Of a stretch of DNA of 64,000 nt, positions 8,807-15,720 are shown in pieces. This stretch comes from Streptomyces albofaciens JCM 4342 (GTDB taxonomy: Bacteria > Actinomycetota > Actinomycetes > Streptomycetales > Streptomycetaceae). Made by a program: the position numbers and the translations under genes. Numbering within the stretch: the stretch's first letter is position 1; every line of letters begins with the position of its first letter. The stretch is from the NCBI RefSeq assembly GCF_008634025.1, contig NZ_PDCM01000002.1, forward strand, positions 1,674,001 to 1,738,000. Reading direction: 5' to 3'. Below the pieces are notes generated by a model. That model did not search any database. It was given only the letters and a program-made list of their open reading frames with translations, and had not been told where the DNA came from.

Positions 8807-11317
8807 TCAGTCCCCGTGGCCGAGCTGGAGATCACGCTCGGTACGGCCGCCGCCCGTCACCTGGAGTACGGTCGCCACCGGCGGATAGCCCGCCGCGATG
8901 ACGGTGTACTCGCCCGCCGACAGGTCGACGAAGCGGAACAGCCCGTCCGGGCCGGTGGTCGCGGTGTCCACCACGTTGCCGGCCGCGTCCAGCAGCGTGA
9001 CCCGGGCGTCCCCGACGGGGCGCCCGTCACCGGCCCGGACGGTGCCGCGCAGCACCGCGCCGCCCGACAGTTCGATGTCCTGCCGGGTCTCCCGGGCCGC
9101 CTGGGCGGTGACCGGCAGGGCGGTGGGGCGATAGCCGGGGGCGCTGACGGCGAGGGTGTAGTCCCCGGCCACCAGCTCCGTGAGGACGTAGCCGCCCTCG
9201 CGCCCGCTGCGGGCGGTGGCGACGACCTCGCCGCGCACGTCCGTCAGCGTGACCGTGGCGTCGCGGACGGGAACGCCGTCGGCGGTGGTGACCGCGCCGG
9301 CCAGCCGCCCGGCCCCGCCGAGCACCACGTCCAGGCCGACCGGCCGCTCGCCGACGCTGACCGCGACCGCCTGCGGCCGGTGCCCGCCCGCCGCCGCGAT
9401 CAGCACGTACGCGCCGGGGCCCGGTGTGCTGAGCGCGTACCGGCCGTCGTCACCGGTCGCGCCGCGCCCCACCTGGCGCCCGCCGGTGTCGATGAGCGTG
9501 AGGGCGGCGCAGGGCACCGTGCTGCCGTCGCGGTGCCGGACCGTGCCGCACACCGGGACGCCGGGGACGGAGGGGTCCTCGGACGCGGGCGGGGCGGCGG
9601 GTACGGACGGGACGGCGGCCGGTACGGACGGCGCCGGGTCCCGGTCCGGGCGCTCCGGCGCGCGGGGGACGGCCGCCTCGGTACGCGCGTGGGGGACCGG
9701 GGCGGCCTCCCGCGGCCCGGCGGGCGGCGGAAGCGGGGCGTGCGGAGCGGGTGGGACGTGGGAGGTGTGGGACACCAGGGGGTTCTCTTTCCGGAAGACG
9801 GCGAGCAGCAGGCCCAGGAGAAGCACCGGCAGGAGGTAGAGGAAGACACGCGGCACGGTGTGCGCGTAGGCCGCGGCCGGACCGTCGTGCAGCGCCGCGG
9901 GCACCGCGCTCAGCAGCCCCGGAACCAGCGCCTCCGGCTCGGCGTACCGGCCCGTCCCGGCCGGGCGGTGGACGAGGTGCGCGGCCAGCCGGTCGGCGAG
10001 GAAGGTCGCGAACAGGCCCGCGGCGACACTGCCGCCGAGGCGCCGCAGGGTGGCGCCGGGGGCGGGGGCGGGCCCGGCGCGCCGCACGGAGGCGCGTACG
10101 GCCAGGACGAGCGCCGGCAGCACGCAGCCGACCCCCAGGCCCAGCACGCCCGTTCCGAGGCTGTGCACCGGCCGTCCGGCGTCCTGCGGCACCCGGCACA
10201 GCAGCCACATCGCCCCGCCCGCCAGCGCGCAGCCCAGCGCCAGGAGCACGCGGTGGCGGCCGGTACGGCGGACGAGGTGCCCGCTCAGGGCCGCGCCGAG
10301 CACGAGGCCCGCCGTCAGCGGCAGCATCAGCAGCCCGGACCGGGTGGGCGACGCACCGTCGGTCACCGGCAGGAAGGTGGGCAGGTAGCCCGCGATCCCG
10401 AAGAGCGCGGCGCCCAGGGCCGCGCCGACCAGCCCCGTGACGGCGAACACCGCGTCCCGGAAGAGGTGCAGCGGCAGGAGCGGGTCGGTGGCGAAGTACT
10501 CGACGGCGACGAAGAGCAGCGCCGTGCCGAGCGCGCCCAGCCCGAGCCCGAGGACCGTCCGCGAGGTCCAGGCGTGTTGCGTACCGCCCCAATCGGCCAG
10601 CAGCAGGAGACAGGTGGCACAAGCGGCCAGCAGCAGCGCGCCCGTCAGGTCCGCCCTGGGCCGTACGGCGGGCCGCGGCAGCTTCGGCACGAACGCCGTC
10701 ACGAGCAGCGCGAGGACACCGAACGGCACACCCGAGAAGAAGCACCAGCGCCAGGAGGCGTGATCGGTGAGGTAGCCGCCGAGCAACGGCCCCGCGGCGC
10801 CGACGAGTCCGCAGACGGTGCCCGTCACCCCCAGGGTCCGGCGGCGCACCCCGGGCGGGACCAGCGCCGCGAGGACCGCGTGGACCCCGGCGACCAGTCC
10901 CCCGGCCCCGGCGCCCTGGAGGGCGCGGAAAGCCGTCAGTTCGCCCGTCGCGTGCGCGCGGCCGGCCAGCACCGAGCCGGCGGTGAACAGGAGGGCGGCC
11001 ACGACGAGGGCGGCCCGGCGGCCGGTCACCTCGCCGAGCCTGGCGTGCAGGGGCAGGCCGGCCGCGGCGGCGAAGAGGAACGCGGTCAGCAGCCAGGAGA
11101 CGGGCTCCGGGCCGCGCAGGTCGGCGGCGATCTCCGGGAGGGCGGTGACGGCGACCGTCGGGCCGAGGGCCGCGGGCAGCAGGGCCAGGGGGAGGACGAC
11201 GGGAAGACCCGGCGTCCGGCGGGCGTCCGGAGGCGGGCCGTCACCGCCCGTCCGGACCGGACGCGTGTCCGGTGTCCCCTCCCACCGCCCCTGTTCGGTC
11301 AGGGTGGTACCGCCCAC
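8807..11317 (-). CDS. MFS (DHA2-type) drug/proton antiporter fused to three carboxypeptidase-regulatory-like (CnaB-type) domains
   Basis: An 836-residue protein. Residues 30-500 carry about 14 hydrophobic helices with the EmrB/QacA pattern (LPEIAADL, WLLTAFLFAAAAGLP, HARLGEVTGRRAALV, GGYLTDHASWRWCFFSGVPFG), so this part exports small molecules using the proton gradient. A Pro/Ala/Glu-rich linker (510-575) leads to three tandem beta-sandwich repeats of about 82 residues, each with a V.G.V....G.PV..A.V.L.D..G...... TG.DG.Y pattern. The repeats should lie on one face of the membrane as a binding or assembly module. Start is GTG 11317 with GAGGGGAG upstream. It stands alone and no regulator adjoins it. 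Confidence 0.9.
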   Translation of the reverse strand: MGGTTLTEQGRWEGTPDTRPVRTGGDGPPPDARRTPGLPVVLPLALLPAALGPTVAVTALPEIAADLRGPEPVSWLLTAFLFAAAAGLPLHARLGEVTGRRAALVVAALLFTAGSVLAGRAHATGELTAFRALQGAGAGGLVAGVHAVLAALVPPGVRRRTLGVTGTVCGLVGAAGPLLGGYLTDHASWRWCFFSGVPFGVLALLVTAFVPKLPRPAVRPRADLTGALLLAACATCLLLLADWGGTQHAWTSRTVLGLGLGALGTALLFVAVEYFATDPLLPLHLFRDAVFAVTGLVGAALGAALFGIAGYLPTFLPVTDGASPTRSGLLMLPLTAGLVLGAALSGHLVRRTGRHRVLLALGCALAGGAMWLLCRVPQDAGRPVHSLGTGVLGLGVGCVLPALVLAVRASVRRAGPAPAPGATLRRLGGSVAAGLFATFLADRLAAHLVHRPAGTGRYAEPEALVPGLLSAVPAALHDGPAAAYAHTVPRVFLYLLPVLLLGLLLAVFRKENPLVSHTSHVPPAPHAPLPPPAGPREAAPVPHARTEAAVPRAPERPDRDPAPSVPAAVPSVPAAPPASEDPSVPGVPVCGTVRHRDGSTVPCAALTLIDTGGRQVGRGATGDDGRYALSTPGPGAYVLIAAAGGHRPQAVAVSVGERPVGLDVVLGGAGRLAGAVTTADGVPVRDATVTLTDVRGEVVATARSGREGGYVLTELVAGDYTLAVSAPGYRPTALPVTAQAARETRQDIELSGGAVLRGTVRAGDGRPVGDARVTLLDAAGNVVDTATTGPDGLFRFVDLSAGEYTVIAAGYPPVATVLQVTGGGRTERDLQLGHGD

Positions 11318-11580
11318 GAACTGCTCCCCTCGTCACGCCTGCGCCGCCGCCCCTTTTGTTGCACCGGCGACGAGGGCGTTCAAGCGCGGCGGACGGGGGC
11401 GCCGGGGACGGCACTGGCCCCAACTACGCTTCCGGGCGCGTCCGTCGGGCGCCCATCAGGGGTTTCCCGGAGGTGGCGGTACGTTCCGGCACGGACGGCG
11501 GGCCCATGGAAACCACCCGAACCGGTGAGCATGCCGCGGCCCCTGAAGGGACCGCGGCGGCGTCCGGCCGGGCGTGACGG

Positions 11581-12027
11581 CTACTTCTTCTCCGTCTCCG
11601 CGGCGAGGTTGGCGAGCACCTCGTCGTAGATCCGGGCCAGCCCCTTCGGCGCGAAGGTCCGCTCGAAGAAGCCGCCGATGCCGCTGGCGCCCTGCCAGGT
11701 CGTGGTGACGACGACCTTGGCGCGGCCCTCGCCCGCCGGGGTGACCACCCAGGCCGTCACCATGGAGGAGTTGCGGTCCTTCTCCACCAGCTGTCCGTCG
11801 GTCGGCTCGTCGACCTCCAGCAGGCAGTCGCGCACCCGCTTGCTCGTGGCCTGGAGCTTCCAGTGGACGAGGGTGCCCTTGCCGTCGCCGCCCTCGCGCA
11901 CCTCGTACTCGCTGAAGTGCTCGGGCAGCAGCTTGCGGCGCGTACCGCTGTAGTCGGCGAGCGCGTCGAACACGTCCTCCGGGTCCGCCGCGATCTCGCG
12001 CTGCGTGGTGGCCTCGACCTGGCCCAT
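11581..12027 (-). CDS. SRPBCC (START-like/polyketide cyclase-type) family protein
   Basis: A 148-residue single-domain protein of the SRPBCC fold, with the N-terminal pattern EATTQREIAADPEDVFDALADY and a C-terminal helix (FAPKGLARIYDEVLANLAAETEKK) that closes the hydrophobic pocket. Streptomyces genomes carry several such stand-alone proteins, thought to bind lipids or small hydrophobic ligands. There is no polyketide cluster nearby, so a cyclase role is unlikely. Start ATG 12027 has GGAGGAAG upstream. It is transcribed away from the radical-SAM gene, sharing a 335-bp divergent region. Confidence 0.85.
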   Translation of the reverse strand: MGQVEATTQREIAADPEDVFDALADYSGTRRKLLPEHFSEYEVREGGDGKGTLVHWKLQATSKRVRDCLLEVDEPTDGQLVEKDRNSSMVTAWVVTPAGEGRAKVVVTTTWQGASGIGGFFERTFAPKGLARIYDEVLANLAAETEKK

Positions 12028-12230
12028 GTGTCTCTTCCTCCGGTGCTCGTCTGCTGTTCCCGCGGCCCGTGGGCCGTACCGGCGCCGTGCCGCGCCGCGG
12101 GAACACCACCTTAGGCGCGCGGCCCGGGCCCACGGGCGCCCGGCCGCCGTACGGGGCGGGCGCGCGGCTGCCGTACGAGGGCGGGCGCGGCCCCGCGACG
12201 CGCCGGGACACGGTGTGACAGACTCCGTGG

Positions 12231-12248
12231 GAACGCTTGTTCTATTAT
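12231..12248 (+). promoter_or_regulatory. SOS (LexA) box core with overlapping -10 element
   Basis: GAAC-GCTT-GTTC (12231-12242) matches the invariant core of the actinobacterial LexA box, TCGAAC-N4-GTTCGA; the outer bases differ except the last A. It is followed immediately by TATTAT (12243-12248), a good -10 hexamer, and by a further GAACA (12252-12256). It lies 115 bp before the radical-SAM start. The rest of the 12028-12362 intergenic region shows no gene. Confidence 0.6.
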
Positions 12249-12362
12249 CTCGAACAGCGGGGCCACCGAGCGCCCCGGGACAGCGCCCGGGCGGGGAGCC
12301 GGAGCGCCGGGGCACAGCGAGGGAACACCGCCGGGGGGCCGAGGGACTCAGGAGGAAGCGCG

Positions 12363-13412
12363 ATGCGCTGGGAGAATCTGGGCGAGCAGTCCGCCGCCCT
12401 CTTCGGCACGGATGTCGTCAGCCGTACGATCGACACCCCCGAATTCCGGGGGATCACCTTCCACGAGGTACGCGCCCGCTCGATCATCAACCAGGTGCCC
12501 GGCGCCTCCCGCATGCCGTTCGAACGGACGGTGAACCCCTACCGCGGCTGCACCCACGCCTGCGTCTACTGCTTCGCCCGCCGGACCCACGGCTATCTCG
12601 ACCTGGACACCGGGCTGGACTTCGACTCCCAGATCGTGGTGAAGGTCAACGCGCCCGAACTGCTGCGGCGCGAGCTGGCCGCGCCCCGCTGGCGCGGCGA
12701 GCACATAGCCATGGGCACCAACGTCGACTGCTACCAGCGCGCCGAGGGCCGCTACCAGCTCATGCCCGGCATCCTCACGGCCCTGCGGGACCGCGCCAAC
12801 CCCTTCTCCGTCCTCACCAAGGGCACCCTGATCCTGCGCGACCTCGACCTGCTGCGGCAGGCCGCCGCGGTCACCGAGGTCGGCGTCTCCGTCTCGGTCG
12901 GCTTCGTCGACCGCGAGCTGTGGCGCACCGTCGAACCGGGCACGCCCGCGCCGGAACGCCGCCTGGACGTCGTCCGCACCCTGGCCCGGCACGGCATCCC
13001 GGCCGGAGTGCTGATGGCCCCGGTGATCCCCTTCCTCGGCGACTCCCCCGCCCAGCTGCGCGCGACCGTACGAGCCATCGCCGCCGCCGGCGCCACCTCC
13101 GTGACCCCGCTCGTCCTGCACCTGCGCCCCGGCGCCCGCGAGTGGTTCATGGCGTGGCTGGCCCGGCACCACCCCCATCTCGTACGGCGCTACGAGCGGA
13201 TGTACGCGGACGGCGCGTACGCCCCCAAGTGGTACCAGCGCCGGATCACGCGCCAGGTGCACGAGCTGGCGGACGAGTACGGCATCGGCCCGGCCCGCGC
13301 CGGGGAGGCGCGGCGCATCACCCGGCCGGCGCCCGGCACGGACCCCGCGGAGGCCGGCACGGCCCCGGCAACAGGCTCCGCCCCCGGACACACGCAGCTC
13401 GCGCTGCTGTGA
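12363..13412 (+). CDS. Rv2578c-family radical SAM protein
   Basis: A 349-residue radical SAM enzyme with the iron-sulfur motif in GCTHACVYCFAR (CxxxCxxC) near residue 60. The C-terminal part carries LHLRPGAREWFMAWLARHHP, typical of the family named after Mycobacterium tuberculosis Rv2578c; distant relatives include spore photoproduct lyase-like proteins. The reaction is unknown. A perfect AGGAGG precedes ATG 12363. A LexA-box core upstream suggests DNA-damage control, which would fit a repair role, but that is inference. The last 30 residues are a Pro/Ala-rich tail. Confidence 0.9.
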   Translation: MRWENLGEQSAALFGTDVVSRTIDTPEFRGITFHEVRARSIINQVPGASRMPFERTVNPYRGCTHACVYCFARRTHGYLDLDTGLDFDSQIVVKVNAPELLRRELAAPRWRGEHIAMGTNVDCYQRAEGRYQLMPGILTALRDRANPFSVLTKGTLILRDLDLLRQAAAVTEVGVSVSVGFVDRELWRTVEPGTPAPERRLDVVRTLARHGIPAGVLMAPVIPFLGDSPAQLRATVRAIAAAGATSVTPLVLHLRPGAREWFMAWLARHHPHLVRRYERMYADGAYAPKWYQRRITRQVHELADEYGIGPARAGEARRITRPAPGTDPAEAGTAPATGSAPGHTQLALL

Positions 13413-13427
13413 ACCTCCGGCCTACGC

Positions 13428-13787
13428 CTACGCCTCCGCCGCCGCGAGGGCGTGGGCGAGCCGGTCCCGGGCCCGGGTCTGGGCGGCTATGCGCTCGTCG
13501 ATGACGGCGAGCCGCTCGCGGGCTATGCGCAGCCCCTCCGCCGAGGGCGGCGCCGTCGTCATGTCCCCGTCCAGACAGGCCGCGAAGCAGCTCACGTCGG
13601 CCAGGGTCAGACCCGCGTCCAGCAGATGCCGGATGTTGCGCACCCGGACGGCCGCGCCCGCGTCGTACACCCGGTAGCCGTTGTGGGCACGGACCGACGT
13701 GATCAGTCCCGCCCCTTCGTAGTGCCGCAAGGCCCGCGAGGACACCCCCGTCACCGCGGCCAGCTCGCCGATCCGCACCGGCCTCAC
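13428..13787 (-). CDS. MerR family transcriptional regulator
   Basis: A 119-residue regulator with an N-terminal MerR winged helix-turn-helix (IGELAAVTGVSSRALRHYEGAGLI, then RVYDAGAAVRVRNIRHLLDAGLTLADV) and a short C-terminal dimerisation helix. A CxxxC pair (SCFAACLDGD) follows the DNA-binding domain, but not in the four-Cys arrangement of SoxR, so a [2Fe-2S] cluster is not expected. GTG 13787 is taken as start; GTG 13778 is an alternative. It lies 112 bp downstream of an SDR gene on the same strand and probably controls it. Confidence 0.88.
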   Translation of the reverse strand: MRPVRIGELAAVTGVSSRALRHYEGAGLITSVRAHNGYRVYDAGAAVRVRNIRHLLDAGLTLADVSCFAACLDGDMTTAPPSAEGLRIARERLAVIDERIAAQTRARDRLAHALAAAEA

Positions 13788-13798
13788 CTCCCGCCATT

Positions 13799-13822
13799 GT
13801 TGTAGCAGGAGGCACTGACAAC
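13799..13822 (-). promoter_or_regulatory. Candidate inverted repeat in front of the merR gene
   Basis: GTTGT (13799-13803) and ACAAC (13818-13822) are separated by 14 bp, 12 bp before the merR start. The spacing and position are compatible with autoregulation, but the half-sites are short. Confidence 0.3.
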
Positions 13823-13899
13823 GGCGTGGGCCGGCAGATCCCAGGGAATTCCCCAGTGGGCCGGCCGGGCCGCGGAACCCGGCCGTCTCCAGGGCGGCG

Positions 13900-14673
13900 T
13901 CAGGCCACCACCGCCCCGCCGTCGACCGGCAGGATCACCCCCGTCACGAACGACGCCGCGGCCGAGGCGAGCTGTACGACGGCCCACGCGACCTCCTCCG
14001 GCCGGCCGACCCGGCCCAGCGGCGTGTGCCCGATCTGCCACTGCCGTACCGCCGCCCGCTGCTCGGCGGTCAGCCCCTGGTGTTCCCCGATGGGGGTGTC
14101 GACCGCCCCGGGCGCGACGCCCACGACCCGGATCCCGCGCGGCGCCAGTTCCACCGCCCAGCTGCGGGTGAGCAGTTCGAGGCCGGCCTTGGTGGCACCG
14201 TAGACCGCGTTCCCCGGCCAGGCCCGCTGTCCGACCGAGGTGCTGATGTTCACCACCACGCCGCCGGTCTCCTCCAGATACGGCAGCGCCGCCTGCGTCA
14301 GCAGTACCGGCGCCACCAGGTTCGTCGCGAGCTGCGGCTCGATCCGCTCCCGGGTCAGCGACCCCAGGCTTCCGCCGCCCACGATCCCGGCGTTGTTGAC
14401 CAGCACGTCCAGCCGCCCGTGGCGTCGCACCGCGTGCTCGGTGATCTCCTCCGCCGCCCCGTCGGCGGTGATGTCGGCGACGTACGGCTCGATCGCCCCG
14501 TGCCCCTGCGCGGCCTCGGCCAGCGGCCCGGGCCGCCGCCCCACCGCGACCACCCGGTCCCCTGCCGCCGCGAACCGCCGCGCCGTGGCCCGCCCGATCC
14601 CGGTCCCCGCGCCCGTCACCACGACGACCCGGCCCTGTCCCTGCTGCCGCCCACGCGGCTGTTCCGTGCTCAT
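13900..14673 (-). CDS. Short-chain dehydrogenase/reductase (SDR)
   Basis: A 257-residue classical SDR using NAD(P)H. The cofactor loop VTGAGTGIGRA lies near residue 20, NNAG near 90, and the catalytic pair is in YGATKAGLE (YxxxK). The RR following the second strand (AVGRRPG) favours NADP. The C-terminal SAAASFVTGVILPVDGG is typical of the family. Substrate unknown. The gene precedes a MerR regulator on the same strand, and its upstream region resembles a MerR-type promoter, so inducible expression is likely. Confidence 0.9.
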   Translation of the reverse strand: MSTEQPRGRQQGQGRVVVVTGAGTGIGRATARRFAAAGDRVVAVGRRPGPLAEAAQGHGAIEPYVADITADGAAEEITEHAVRRHGRLDVLVNNAGIVGGGSLGSLTRERIEPQLATNLVAPVLLTQAALPYLEETGGVVVNISTSVGQRAWPGNAVYGATKAGLELLTRSWAVELAPRGIRVVGVAPGAVDTPIGEHQGLTAEQRAAVRQWQIGHTPLGRVGRPEEVAWAVVQLASAAASFVTGVILPVDGGAVVA

Positions 14674-14680
14674 CGGCCAC

Positions 14681-14713
14681 AGCCTGGGACGTTGTCGCCA
14701 ATGTCAAGGTCAA
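14681..14713 (-). promoter_or_regulatory. Candidate MerR-type promoter/operator of the SDR gene
   Basis: On the minus strand TTGACC (14713-14708) and CAGGCT (14686-14681) bracket an imperfect palindrome TTGAC-ATTGGC-GACAA with a stretched 21-bp spacing. Lengthened spacers with a central palindrome mark MerR-activated promoters. The -10 would lie about 8 nt before the ATG, implying a leaderless transcript. The match is degenerate. Confidence 0.35.
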
Positions 14714-14734
14714 ACCCTAGACATCACGCGCCAC

Positions 14735-15361
14735 TCAGGACCCCGCCCGCTCCCCCGGCTCCCCCTGGATCCCCAGCCGCGCCAGCGAGGCCGCTGCCGC
14801 CGCGGCGAGCCGGGGGTGGTCGAGCGCCGCGGTGAGGACCGGGACCGCGCGCCGGTCACCCAGGGCGCCCAGGCCTTCCACGCAGGCCAGGGCCACGCGC
14901 CAGTACGGGTTGTGCGGGGTGAGGAGGCGTTCCAGGGTCGCTATCAGGGCGGGGACGGATTCGGGGGCGCGGAGTTCGGCCAGGAGGCGGACCGGGTGGA
15001 GGGCGTAGGCGGTGCGCAGGGGGTTGGTGGCGAGGGCCGCGGCGGCGCGGGCGGTGCGCGGGTCGCCGAGGCGGCCGAGGGCGTGCGCGGCGGTGGCGCA
15101 GCGCACCGGATCGCGGTAGTTGAGGAGCAGGACGAGGGTCTCGAAGGCGCGGCGGTCGCCCGCGCTCCCCAGGATGAACGCCGCGATTTCCCGTGCCCAC
15201 AGCGGGCGCTCGACCGCGGTGAGCACCCGGGCCAGTTCCTCGCGCCCCGCCGGGGTGTTCTTGCGCGCCAGCCCGAGGAGCCGCTCGTAGGCGACGAGAT
15301 CCTGCGGGGAGCGGAGTTCGGCACGCACCCGGTCCGTCAACTCGTGGAATTCATCTTCCAT
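14735..15361 (-). CDS. HEAT-repeat domain protein
   Basis: A 208-residue all-helical protein with at least four HEAT-like repeats (for example DPVRCATAAHALGRLGDPRT, APESVPALIATLERLL, NPYWRVALACVEGLGALGD, PRLAAAAAASLARLGI). No enzyme motif is present, so it most likely mediates protein-protein contacts. I cannot assign a pathway. It stands alone: the SDR gene downstream has its own promoter, and the region upstream is divergent to the 3-hydroxyacyl-CoA dehydrogenase gene. Confidence 0.75.
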   Translation of the reverse strand: MEDEFHELTDRVRAELRSPQDLVAYERLLGLARKNTPAGREELARVLTAVERPLWAREIAAFILGSAGDRRAFETLVLLLNYRDPVRCATAAHALGRLGDPRTARAAAALATNPLRTAYALHPVRLLAELRAPESVPALIATLERLLTPHNPYWRVALACVEGLGALGDRRAVPVLTAALDHPRLAAAAAASLARLGIQGEPGERAGS

Positions 15362-15720
15362 TTGCCGCTCCCTCCCGCGGATTCCTCACGGTACGTGCGA
15401 CGTGGCCCGAGCCACAGCCTAAATCCCGCGCCAACCCCTGGCGCTGTTGGTTACCGACGAGTTAATCTGCTGGGCACGGGCAGCACCCCTGCCCCGGCGG
15501 CCTGGTGACGCAGCCGCCACAGCGTGCGGTCGGTTCGGCGTACAGCACGGCCTTCACGGCGCGGCCTCGGGACAGGGCCCCGCCGATCAACATCCGCTAG
15601 GGTCATGCATGTTCTGCATGTGCCCGGCCCCCTCCTCAGTCGTCACTTTCCCCTGCGCACATCGGTCCTCCTCCCTCGGGAGCCCCTGTCCGCACGGGAT
15701 CCACTCCATGGAGTCTCGCG
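15362..15720. other. 359-bp divergent intergenic region with a small hairpin
   Basis: No credible gene. It holds a 6-bp stem hairpin (GCGCCA 15428-15433 with TGGCGC 15439-15444) near the HEAT-protein side, and the TAGGGT/palindrome element listed separately on the dehydrogenase side. Confidence 0.5.
15598..15620 (+). promoter_or_regulatory. Candidate -10 element abutting a perfect palindrome, upstream of the 3-hydroxyacyl-CoA dehydrogenase gene
   Basis: TAGGGT (15598-15603) fits TAnnnT and is followed at once by CATGCA-TGTTC-TGCATG (15604-15620), a perfect 6-bp inverted repeat with 5-bp spacer. A repressor bound here would cover the transcription start. No convincing -35 is visible. Confidence 0.4.

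Noticed and set aside
13428..13787. MerR protein as SoxR
   Set aside because: It lacks the four-cysteine iron-sulfur motif, having only a CxxxC pair.
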